From positions 1,116,001 through 1,180,000 of the forward strand of contig NZ_CP018788.1 in the NCBI RefSeq assembly GCF_002139915.1: DNA of 64,000 bases, given 5' to 3'. Under the pieces are notes generated by a model. The model saw only the letters and a list, made by a program, of their open reading frames with translations. It made no database searches and was not told the origin of the DNA. Origin of the DNA: Campylobacter devanensis. Its GTDB lineage: Bacteria > Campylobacterota > Campylobacteria > Campylobacterales > Campylobacteraceae. The position numbers and the translations under genes were made by a program. Within the stretch, counting starts at the first letter, position 1; the number at the start of each line of letters is the position of its first letter. This document shows positions 35,231 through 43,662 of the stretch, one piece after another.

Positions 35231-35762
35231 ATTTAATAGATATGGCGTCAAAATCGAAAAATTAAAGCTAAAAGATATAGAGATTTTGCGAAGTTGGAGA
35301 AATGACCCTAAAATCGCTAAATTAATGCTAAGCCAAAATGGTACACACATCACCAAAGAAGAGCAATTAAAATGGTTTAACTCTATCCAAAATCAGCCAA
35401 ATTCGCTATATTACATGGCTTTTGTGGGTGGCGTGGCTATTGGGTATTTTTGTTTTCAGCAAATTGATTGGCAAGCTCACACGGCAATACCAGGCGAAAT
35501 CATCTCTATGCCACAGTACCTAGACGAAGCTAGAATCACGCTTGGGGCATACTACGCTATTTATGATATGGGCTTTGAAAATTTAGGTCTTAAAAAGCTA
35601 AAAGCATATTGCAAACTAGAAAACAAACGAGCCATCCGTATGGCAAGATTGCTAAATTTTCAAACCACTCACACAGATAATCAATGCATATATTTTGAGC
35701 TTGACAAAGATGATTACTACCAAATGCGAGATAGCCTGATAGCTAAACTTGGTTTAGCGTGA
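35223..35762 (+). CDS. GNAT-family N-acyltransferase (RimJ/PseH-like)
   Basis: 179 residues. RSWRNDPKIAKLMLSQNGTHITKEEQLKWF is the start typical of RimJ/RimL-type and PseH sugar N-acetyltransferases. The acyl-CoA-binding strand region and LGLKKLKAYCKLENKRAIRMARLLNFQ are the usual C-terminal motif. It may transfer the cluster's acyl group or acetyl-CoA to an amino sugar. Last gene of the cluster. Confidence 0.82.
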   Translation: MSEFNRYGVKIEKLKLKDIEILRSWRNDPKIAKLMLSQNGTHITKEEQLKWFNSIQNQPNSLYYMAFVGGVAIGYFCFQQIDWQAHTAIPGEIISMPQYLDEARITLGAYYAIYDMGFENLGLKKLKAYCKLENKRAIRMARLLNFQTTHTDNQCIYFELDKDDYYQMRDSLIAKLGLA

Positions 35763-35887
35763 TTAGGATTGGCGCGAGGATTAATTTTATAATTTTTGCG
35801 CTTTTAAATGCTATATTATTTTGATTAAAAATCTTATGGTAATCATCCATATATCCAAAAATATAAAAAGACGAAGTTTTATCTAAA

Positions 35888-35925
35888 GCCATAGGGGGGG
35901 GTTGTATTTCCCCACTTTCGTGGGG
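35888..35925 (-). terminator. 3' region of small-toxin mRNA (copy B) with hairpin and G8 tract
   Basis: Minus-strand CCCCAC-GAAA-GTGGGG (35925-35910) is a hairpin with a GAAA tetraloop shortly after the copy B stop codon. Further downstream in the transcript come C8 (G8 at 35894-35901 on the plus strand) and TATGGC. CCCTATGGC (35896-35888) is a perfect complement of GCCATAGGG in the 5' leader (36052-36044). Confidence 0.6.
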
Positions 35926-35930
35926 CAAGG

Positions 35931-35993
35931 CTAATAAGCCTTGACAACAATTATACAAAGTAGTATAATTATCGCAAATACAAATTTTAGCAT
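35931..35993 (-). CDS. 20-residue hydrophobic peptide, Ibs-like candidate type I toxin (copy B)
   Basis: The minus-strand ORF starts at 35993 behind AAAGGAG with 10-base spacing and reads MLKFVFAIIILLCIIVVKAY. It shares ILLC-I-VKAY with the copy A peptide and resembles E. coli Ibs peptides (short, one hydrophobic run, ending AY). The ORF contains a perfect antisense promoter. It lies directly downstream of the GNAT gene, convergent with that cluster. Toxic function is predicted, not shown. Confidence 0.75.
   Translation of the reverse strand: MLKFVFAIIILLCIIVVKAY
35941..35969 (+). promoter_or_regulatory. Antisense promoter inside the copy B toxin ORF
   Basis: TTGACA (35941-35946), 17 bases, TATAAT (35964-35969): perfect consensus, embedded in codons for the peptide's last ~13 residues. 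Confidence 0.85.
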
Positions 35994-36055
35994 TTTATTC
36001 TTTCTCCTTTCTATGGAGACAGAATTTGCCGTAGGGGTTCCAGCCCTATGGCATA
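35976..36055 (+). ncRNA. Predicted antisense antitoxin RNA (copy B)
   Basis: Transcription from the consensus promoter at 35941-35969 would begin near 35976 and read across the toxin start codon, AAGGAG and 5' leader hairpin. The leader complement (TGCCGTAGGG/CCCTATGGCA, 36027-36053) would form a terminal hairpin. The 3' end is an estimate. Confidence 0.65.
36027..36053 (-). promoter_or_regulatory. 5' leader hairpin of small-toxin mRNA (copy B)
   Basis: TGCCATAGGG pairs with CCCTACGGCA, 10 bp with one A:C mismatch and a 7-nt loop, in the same position and followed by the same AAATT as in copy A. The 5' arm pairs perfectly with the transcript's 3' end instead. Confidence 0.75.
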
Positions 36056-36068
36056 TCCCCATAACGAA

Positions 36069-36074
36069 ATTATA
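36069..36074 (-). promoter_or_regulatory. -10 box of small-toxin mRNA (copy B)
   Basis: Minus-strand TATAAT in GATATAATTTCGTTATGG, aligned with the copy A box and with the orphan element at 21414-21460. A second TATAAT at 36082-36077 is an alternative. Confidence 0.6.
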
Positions 36075-36103
36075 TCATTATAATCTTCTAATTTATCTTA
36101 AAT

Positions 36104-36808
36104 TTAGCGTTGTCTGTGCTTATCTCTTTTCCTATTAGAGCTATCAGATATAATCAAAGTTTCGATTTGATTTAAAATATCTTGTGCGTATCCATCTGTG
36201 ATATTAATCTCATATTTGCTTATTAGCTTATGATTTAATATCTCATCTTTTAGTAGCAAATTTAACTCATCTTCTCCAGAATAAATAATCTTTTCTCTTA
36301 TACTAAACAGAGTATTTTCTTTAAAATAATGCGGATATTCTTTTAATAAATATCCTAAATCAAAAAAATCTCTAATCTTGTCTCTACCACTAAACGCAAT
36401 AGCTTTCATCTCTATAAGATCTTCTATACAATATACATTTACATTATCAAATTTATTATATTTTAATCTATTTGAATTTAATAGTGATTTATTTCTACTG
36501 CTAATTTCAATTTTTAAAGGATATTTGCCTAGATGCGAAACAGAGCCATAATCAATCATAAATCTAAAAACCATATCAGTATCTTTTTTGATGCTAATGT
36601 TCCACTTATTAAAGTCTTTACATTGTTTTAGCCTATTAATACAATTCATATTGCTAGTCAAACAATCAAAATCCAAATCCTCAGAATATCTATTTAAGCC
36701 ATAATACAAGCTTAAAGCCGTTCCACCTTTTAGAATAAATTTATCTCCAAAATATGGAAGTATATTTTTAATGAAATCTATTCTTTCTTGTTGATACTCT
36801 TCTAGCAT
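36104..36808 (-). CDS. AbiEii/AbiGii-type nucleotidyltransferase (candidate toxin)
   Basis: 234 residues of the minimal nucleotidyltransferase fold used by AbiEii/MenT toxins: KFILKGGTALSLYYGLNRYSEDLDFDC contains the GG(T)xL...R.SEDLDF core. Later YCIEDLIEMKAIAFSGRDKIRDFFDLGYLL is the conserved (K)-(R)xxDxxDL region. It probably modifies tRNA or protein nucleotide acceptors when unopposed, or acts in phage defence. Translated 2 bases after the partner gene, so the two form a unit. Confidence 0.8.
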   Translation of the reverse strand: MLEEYQQERIDFIKNILPYFGDKFILKGGTALSLYYGLNRYSEDLDFDCLTSNMNCINRLKQCKDFNKWNISIKKDTDMVFRFMIDYGSVSHLGKYPLKIEISSRNKSLLNSNRLKYNKFDNVNVYCIEDLIEMKAIAFSGRDKIRDFFDLGYLLKEYPHYFKENTLFSIREKIIYSGEDELNLLLKDEILNHKLISKYEINITDGYAQDILNQIETLIISDSSNRKRDKHRQR

Positions 36809-36810
36809 TA

Positions 36811-37197
36811 TTATTCTTTGTCAGCAAAATAAAGCTTTGTAAGCTCATATTTCATAAAATCATCGACTTCTTTATTAAAATTTATAGACTTTAAATAGCC
36901 AAAAAGCTCTTTTTCATCTTCATCATCCAAGTAGTCTCTAACGCAGTTTTTCAAGCCAGTGAATTCTTTCATATAGACCAAATCAGCAATAGCCCTTGCG
37001 AAACTAGCTACATATTCATCTCTATTAAGCATAGGTATGAAGCGTTTTTTTATACCTTTATTTCCTAGAATTTCATTATATTTATATTTTTTTACATTAT
37101 CTTTATTACTTAAAAAGCAAAGTGGATGCCAATCTGCCACCAAGCCTTTTTCATTTGGGATATTCAAAGCTTCCCAACCAGATATATACTCTTTCAT
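36811..37197 (-). CDS. Unknown partner of the AbiEii-type gene (candidate antitoxin)
   Basis: 128 residues, family not recognised. It begins MKEYISGWEALNIPNEKGLVADWHP and has an acidic helical C-terminal half (RDYLDDEDEKELFGYLKSINFNKEVDDFMKYELTKLYF). No winged-helix domain of the usual AbiEi antitoxin is evident. Its position immediately upstream of the nucleotidyltransferase suggests it neutralises or directs it. No strong ribosome-binding site at the ATG. Confidence 0.65.
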   Translation of the reverse strand: MKEYISGWEALNIPNEKGLVADWHPLCFLSNKDNVKKYKYNEILGNKGIKKRFIPMLNRDEYVASFARAIADLVYMKEFTGLKNCVRDYLDDEDEKELFGYLKSINFNKEVDDFMKYELTKLYFADKE

Positions 37198-37263
37198 TTT
37201 AATTTCTTACTAAAATATATCTTCCGCAAATAAACTTTCGCTTCGCCATTAGGGCGTAAGTTT

Positions 37264-37365
37264 TTAGTGTTGTGATTTTCGTTTTTTGCTTTGTTTATAT
37301 GCTTTATAGCTAACAAACGCAAATAATACGATAGTTATGGCTAAAATAAGATTTTGACCAGCCAT
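37264..37365 (-). CDS. 33-residue single-pass membrane peptide
   Basis: MAGQNLILAITIVLFAFVSY then KAYKQSKKRKSQH: one hydrophobic helix and a very basic tail. ATG at 37365 behind AAAGGAG with 5-base spacing. Last of four closely packed small genes. Function unknown. Confidence 0.6.
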   Translation of the reverse strand: MAGQNLILAITIVLFAFVSYKAYKQSKKRKSQH

Positions 37366-37367
37366 TG

Positions 37368-37520
37368 CTACTCCTTTTTTTCTAATTTTATACAAATCCA
37401 CATAATCCCAACACTTAATGTTGTGATTAAAAAAGATTGTATCGTAAAAACGCCATTTAGTAAGGCGAAACTTCCATTAACAAATAAGCCTAAGCCTATG
37501 TTTTTAATTAGCTCATTCAT
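37368..37520 (-). CDS. 50-residue small membrane protein
   Basis: Minus-strand ORF beginning MNELIKNIGLGLFVNGSFAL and ending CIKLEKKE, with two short hydrophobic segments. Its ATG overlaps the end of the 39-residue ORF and its stop is 2 bases before the 33-residue ORF, whose AAGGAG lies in its last codons. Unknown function; support comes from the overlapping arrangement. Confidence 0.55.
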   Translation of the reverse strand: MNELIKNIGLGLFVNGSFALLNGVFTIQSFLITTLSVGIMWICIKLEKKE

Positions 37521-37632
37521 TTTTGTATTTTAGCATAAATCCATCGCACACATTATATATGGCTAACTTTTCTCCATTCAAGCCATCATAAAATTTGGTG
37601 TGCTTTACTTTGCAATTTGTAAAATCAATCAT
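37513..37632 (-). CDS. 39-residue hypothetical protein
   Basis: Begins MIDFTNCKVKHTKFYDGLNG and ends MLKYKNE. The start is one base after the stop of the 142-residue membrane protein, and the end overlaps the 50-residue ORF by 8 bases. Soluble in composition with two cysteines. Unknown function. Confidence 0.5.
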   Translation of the reverse strand: MIDFTNCKVKHTKFYDGLNGEKLAIYNVCDGFMLKYKNE

Positions 37633-37633
37633 T

Positions 37634-38062
37634 CTAAAATATACCTTTTCCGAGTTCAACCGCACCAAGACAAATCAATGTTATCCAAAGAGACAAAATA
37701 AAAAACGCCCAAAATCTTGCGTATCCATAAATATAATCAACAAGGTCGTCTCCAAGCCATTTCTTTACTTTACGAGTAATGCCAATCTTATGAAATATCC
37801 AAAGCGGAAGAAGAACAAATAATGGAATAAACATCATAGGCACAGCCATTATATAAGGTATAATATTTTTATGGACAACTCCATATTTGACAAGAATTGT
37901 CAATAATATAAAAACCGCAAATGGGGCAATCATCCAAAATATTTTAGGTTTAAAACCTTTTTTCCAAAAATTTTTTCTAGTATCTCTTTCAAATTCACTA
38001 GTCCGAACTCCAAATTCTGCTATCTTCATAACTCTTCTCTGTTTATCGTGCATATCTTCCAT
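37634..38062 (-). CDS. Accessory membrane protein, 142 residues
   Basis: Unrecognised. A charged N-terminus (MEDMHDKQRRVMKIAEFGVRTSEFERDTRKNFWKKG) is followed by three hydrophobic segments (IFWMIAPFAVFILLTILV; IIPYIMAVPMMFIPLFVLLPLWIF; FWAFFILSLWITLICLGAV). Good AAAGGAG start signal. First of four tightly packed small genes in the accessory region, suggesting mobile-element cargo. Confidence 0.65.
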   Translation of the reverse strand: MEDMHDKQRRVMKIAEFGVRTSEFERDTRKNFWKKGFKPKIFWMIAPFAVFILLTILVKYGVVHKNIIPYIMAVPMMFIPLFVLLPLWIFHKIGITRKVKKWLGDDLVDYIYGYARFWAFFILSLWITLICLGAVELGKGIF

Positions 38063-38524
38063 TCCGATACTCCTTTAATTTAATTAATAAAATTATAACT
38101 AAAATAATAGCAAAATATACTAAAAATCAGAATAAAATTATTAAATTAATGATTTTATTAATCTAATAATCATTAATCAATGAACATTTTTAAGTTTGAT
38201 AAAACCTTAAAAACAAGTAACCAAGAAAATATATAAACAACCGCCATAAACGCACAAAACACCCCTTAAAATCCGAAAAAAGAGAAAAACAATATAATCT
38301 ATCACAAAAAAATCAAAAGCTCTTAAAACTCAATTTTGTGATAATTAAAGATATTGATATATATAAATTGAATTTTTAGAAAGAAAAAAAGCTTAAACAA
38401 AATTTTTATGAAAATAAGAGTTGTAATACATTAAAGATAATATATTTTTATATATGAATTAAAAAACAAAAGATTGAAGTCATATTTATGAATTCTAACT
38501 TTAATCAATACTCTGCTAAATCCG
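38063..38524. other. Very AT-rich gene-free stretch in the accessory region
   Basis: About 460 bp without a credible gene. It holds a perfect 10-bp inverted repeat, ATTAATGATT (38145-38154)/AATCATTAAT (38168-38177), and otherwise A-rich sequence. I see no RNA gene or ORF with a ribosome-binding site. Confidence 0.5.
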
Positions 38525-38785
38525 TTATCTAAAGACAAGATATAAACTTTCAATATAACTATAAATAAAAACAAGAGTATAAAATACAACTATATAATAT
38601 GTAATTTCTACAATCTTATTTTTCATTTTAAGAAATTTACCATAATTATAATCAGTATTTTTTATAGTTTCAGAACTCTCATATTCCAAAACAAAAAATG
38701 TATTATATATATAATAAATAGCAAGAGGAGCAACCAAAATACCCAAAATACTAAAAATAAGAAAAAATACAAAAAAAGCTGCCAT
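38525..38785 (-). CDS. Small membrane protein, 86 residues
   Basis: Two hydrophobic segments (MAAFFVFFLIFSILGILVAPLAIYYIY at the N-terminus; IVEITYYIVVFYTLVFIYSY near the C-terminus) around a short polar loop. AAAGGAG with 10-base spacing. Not recognised. The Tyr/Ile-rich, AT-rich composition fits acquired DNA. Confidence 0.55.
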   Translation of the reverse strand: MAAFFVFFLIFSILGILVAPLAIYYIYNTFFVLEYESSETIKNTDYNYGKFLKMKNKIVEITYYIVVFYTLVFIYSYIESLYLVFR

Positions 38786-38835
38786 ATCCCAATTCTCCTT
38801 TAATTTATTAGAATAATTATAACCAAAAAATCCTT

Positions 38836-38862
38836 AGCTTGGAAATTTAAAATTCCCAAGCT
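38836..38862 (-). terminator. Terminator of groES-groEL
   Basis: Minus-strand AGCTTGGGAATTT pairs with AAATTTCCAAGCT (one mismatch), followed by AAGGATTTTTT, 38 bases after the groEL stop. Confidence 0.8.
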
Positions 38863-38899
38863 TTGAGATTAGAATTATAAAATTCTAGATTTTAAGGGC

Positions 38900-40540
<1,641 letters not shown>

Positions 40541-40552
40541 CTATCCTTTTTA

Positions 40553-40816
40553 TTATTTTATGATACCTAAGATATCATCTGTATTTAATACTAAATATTT
40601 TTTGTTATCAAGTGTAATTTCGCTACCACTATATTTCGCAAATACAACTCTATCGCCTTCGCTAATGCCTTCTACTTCTTTGCTAACAGCGATAACTTTG
40701 CCTTCGCTTGGTTTTTCTTTGGACGCATTATCTGGGATGATAATACCTGAAGCTGTAGTTTTAAGCTCCTCCTCTCTTTCTATAAGCACACGCTTACCTA
40801 ATGGTAAAAAATTCAT
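40553..40816 (-). CDS. groES: Co-chaperonin GroES
   Basis: 87 residues. [27 protein letters not shown] includes the mobile loop that docks on GroEL, and [14 protein letters not shown] is the conserved barrel segment. First gene of the groESL operon, with a CIRCE-like operator upstream. Confidence 0.97.
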   Translation of the reverse strand: MNFLPLGKRVLIEREEELKTTASGIIIPDNASKEKPSEGKVIAVSKEVEGISEGDRVVFAKYSGSEITLDNKKYLVLNTDDILGIIK

Positions 40817-40847
40817 TTTGATCCTTTCATGTAATCTGATTTAAAAA

Positions 40848-40874
40848 TTAGCACTCTATATATTTGAGTGATGA
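40848..40874 (-). promoter_or_regulatory. CIRCE-like HrcA operator upstream of groES
   Basis: TTAGCACTC (40848-40856), 9 bases, then GAGTGATGA (40866-40874). The left arm is the exact CIRCE half-site TTAGCACTC. The right arm keeps GAGTG but diverges from GAGTGCTAA in its last four bases. Position, 32-58 bases before the groES ATG, fits HrcA repression. Confidence 0.8.
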
Positions 40875-41049
40875 AAATATATCATAATTTTATATATATG
40901 TCAATAAATTTTGAGCAAATTTAAATAGAATTTATCAAAAACATTTAGTCTAAGCCACTAAAGTTTAATAAAAATTTATCCATAACTTAAAAATTTAATT
41001 TATTAAGCTTGATTTTAGTATAATTACCTAAATTTTTTAAGGAATTTAA

Positions 41050-43614
41050 ATGAGAGTTGTATATTGGATTTTAGGTAGTTTAGTGGTAGTTTTGGCTGCT
41101 ATTTATACACTGCTTTTTACTAGCATTGGCAATAACATCATAAAGCCATATATAGAAAAAATCGCTTCTGAAAAAAGTGGAATGGATATTAGACTTGACG
41201 AATTTAAGCTTGGTATTAGCAATCTTGATATAACTGCTAGTGTCAATAATGCCCTAAAAGCTAGAGTTTATGGGAATTATAGCCTATTTAGTCAAGCATT
41301 TGATCTTAATTATACCGCAGCTACAAGTGATTTGAGCAACCTTGGAATAGCTATAAAAGATGATATTAACCTAAAAGGTAAGGTCATTGGTAAACTTAGC
41401 AACTTCATCGCCGATGGTAGCGGCAAGATTGTTGGATCAAATTTACGTTTTGCAGCTAGAATCAAGGACTTTGCTCCACTTGAGATAAAGCTAGATGCTA
41501 AATCATTAAATTTAGCTCAAATCACAGCTATTGCTCTAGGCAAACCATACATAACAGGCAATATGAATATCCAAGCTGATATCACTAGCAAGGACACACT
41601 ATATAGTGGAACAGCTAACCTAAATATACCAAAAGCTATAACAAATAATGAGTTAATTGCAACTGATTATGGAATTAATTTACCAAATAATTTTACTATA
41701 AAGGCTGATTCAAATCTAAATCTAGAAGGTCGCACAGCTAAAGCTAAAAGTATAATTACCACACCAATTGCTGTTGTAGCAGCTCTAAATTCTATATACA
41801 ATATAGATGAAAATGTATTAAATAGTGATCTGAATTTAAATATCCCAAACTTAGCCAAGCTAGAACCAATAATTGGCCAAAAACTAAGCGGAGAAATTAC
41901 AGCCAAAGCCAATACAAAAATATCTAATGGAAATTTAGAGTTTTTAGATGCTGATATAAGCGGATTAGGTGGGGTTATAACTGCTAAAATGGCAGATAAT
42001 AAAATAAACGCTGATATCAAAAAAATAAAACTAAACGAGCTTTTAAAGCTAGTTTCAATGCCAGCAATTTTAAATGGCAATATTAATGGGGCTGCTTTAA
42101 TTACCGCACTAAATGATCCAAACAAAAGAGCTGGAAATGTAAGTATAAATATAAATGGTGGAATAATTAATGCTAATGAATTAAATAAAATGATAGGTGC
42201 AAGCCTACCTAAAAATGTAAGCTTTAATTCAGATATTCAAGCCGCACTAAAAGGTGATAATGCAGAACTTAAAGCAAATTTAATATCTGAGATTTTAAAC
42301 CTAAACAATCTAGATGCTAGCTACAATCTAGCCCAAAATACTGCCAAAGCAAATGCCCAAGCACTAGTACCAGATTTAGCTAAGTTTGGCAATATCTCAG
42401 GCGCAAAACTATCTGGCCAAATCGCTCTAAATGCAGATATAGATGCCAATTTAAATAATCAAAAATCACCACTAAAAAGCGCCAATGTAGATATTAAAGC
42501 AATGGATGGCATAATCACAGCAAATCTTGATAATGGAAAACTAAAGGCTAAAATTCAAAATATACTAGTTCAAAATATATTCTTGATGATTGGACAAAAA
42601 CCACTTTTAAATGGTGAACTAAATGGTGAACTAAATTTAGATAGCATTGATATAGCAAATCTAAATGGAAAAGGCGATATAAAGCTTGAAAATGGTGTAT
42701 TAAATGCAGCTAATTTAAAAGAACTAACTAATAAAGAATTTCCGCAAAATATAACACTAAACGCACATATCAAACCAACATTTACTAACTCAACCGTGCA
42801 TTTTGCCTCTATAATTAATTCAAATTTAGCTACAATAAATAAATTTGATGGAAGCTATGATATTAATAAAAATAGCCTAGAAGCACTATATAGCGCAGAT
42901 ATACCAAGCCTTGCAAAACTTGAGTTTTTAACTGGAATGAAGTTAAATGGCGCACTAAATCCAAGCGGAAAAATATCAATCAATGAGAGTGTAAATGCCA
43001 CATTAAATAGCGATTTTATAGGCTCAAAACTAAAAATTGATATCAAAGATAATAAAGCAAATTTAAATCTATCAACATTTGAGATTGCAAAATTGCTTGA
43101 ATTTTTAGATTTTATGCCATTTTACGAGGGTCAAGCTACGCTAAATGCTAACTATAATCTAGATAGCGCCAAAGGAGATTTTAATGCCGATATAGCCAAA
43201 GGTCAATTAGCAAGAAGTGGGTTAACTACGCTAATAAGCACAGCAATTCAAAAAGATATCACAAAAGAAGTATTTAAAGATGGCTATTTAAAAGGAACAA
43301 TTGATCTAAATTTAATAAATTTTATAACTCAGCTTAACTCGCAAAAGGCAAATATCAGTATAGCTAATGGTAGTTTAGATACTGCTACAAAAGCTATCAA
43401 TATTCCAATAACAGCCAATATAGAAAAAACAGATATCGATATAAAGATAACTGGCACAAGCGATGAACCAAAATATTCTATCAGCTCAAACTATATCAAA
43501 GAGAAAATAAATGAAGAAATTAGCAAAGGAATAGATAAACTTTTTGACAACGATAAGGAAAAAAGTCAAGGCGCTAAAGAGCTGATAAATGGCTTGCAAA
43601 ATCTATTTAATTAA
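41050..43614 (+). CDS. AsmA-like envelope protein with internal repeats
   Basis: 854 residues: an N-terminal signal-anchor helix (VVYWILGSLVVVLAAIYTLLFTSI), then a long Asn/Leu/Ala-rich beta-type region with at least three related units (SLPKNVSFNSDIQAALKGDN, EFPQNITLNAHIKPTFTNST, NLPNNFTIKADSNLNLEG, each followed by a segment like IPNLAKLEPIIGQKLSGEI). This fits AsmA/DUF748-type proteins, which bridge the periplasm and are linked to lipid transport. Monocistronic, ending at a strong bidirectional hairpin. Confidence 0.75.
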   Translation: MRVVYWILGSLVVVLAAIYTLLFTSIGNNIIKPYIEKIASEKSGMDIRLDEFKLGISNLDITASVNNALKARVYGNYSLFSQAFDLNYTAATSDLSNLGIAIKDDINLKGKVIGKLSNFIADGSGKIVGSNLRFAARIKDFAPLEIKLDAKSLNLAQITAIALGKPYITGNMNIQADITSKDTLYSGTANLNIPKAITNNELIATDYGINLPNNFTIKADSNLNLEGRTAKAKSIITTPIAVVAALNSIYNIDENVLNSDLNLNIPNLAKLEPIIGQKLSGEITAKANTKISNGNLEFLDADISGLGGVITAKMADNKINADIKKIKLNELLKLVSMPAILNGNINGAALITALNDPNKRAGNVSININGGIINANELNKMIGASLPKNVSFNSDIQAALKGDNAELKANLISEILNLNNLDASYNLAQNTAKANAQALVPDLAKFGNISGAKLSGQIALNADIDANLNNQKSPLKSANVDIKAMDGIITANLDNGKLKAKIQNILVQNIFLMIGQKPLLNGELNGELNLDSIDIANLNGKGDIKLENGVLNAANLKELTNKEFPQNITLNAHIKPTFTNSTVHFASIINSNLATINKFDGSYDINKNSLEALYSADIPSLAKLEFLTGMKLNGALNPSGKISINESVNATLNSDFIGSKLKIDIKDNKANLNLSTFEIAKLLEFLDFMPFYEGQATLNANYNLDSAKGDFNADIAKGQLARSGLTTLISTAIQKDITKEVFKDGYLKGTIDLNLINFITQLNSQKANISIANGSLDTATKAINIPITANIEKTDIDIKITGTSDEPKYSISSNYIKEKINEEISKGIDKLFDNDKEKSQGAKELINGLQNLFN

Positions 43615-43619
43615 AATCA

Positions 43620-43653
43620 TTAATTTGAGACTTAAATACAAGTCTCAAATTAA
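43620..43653. terminator. Bidirectional terminator between convergent genes
   Basis: TTAATTTGAGACTT and AAGTCTCAAATTAA form a perfect 14-bp stem with loop AAATAC, between the AsmA-like gene and the convergent aminotransferase gene. AT-rich flanks give T-tracts on either strand. Confidence 0.85.
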
Positions 43654-43662
43654 TACTAAATT

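Noticed and set aside
35743-35958. 71-codon minus-strand ORF (MYNCCQGLLALPHESG...) through the G8 tract
   Set aside because: It reads through the copy B toxin 3' hairpin and the end of the GNAT gene, with no ribosome-binding site.
37888-37910. TTGACA...TATAAA plus-strand promoter inside the 142-residue membrane protein gene
   Set aside because: Spacer is only 14 bases and the TTGACA is part of a local palindrome; no antisense gene is suggested.
38145-38177. ATTAATGATT/AATCATTAAT inverted repeat as an operator or attachment site
   Set aside because: Pure AT palindrome in very AT-rich DNA with no nearby gene start or integrase; too weak to call.
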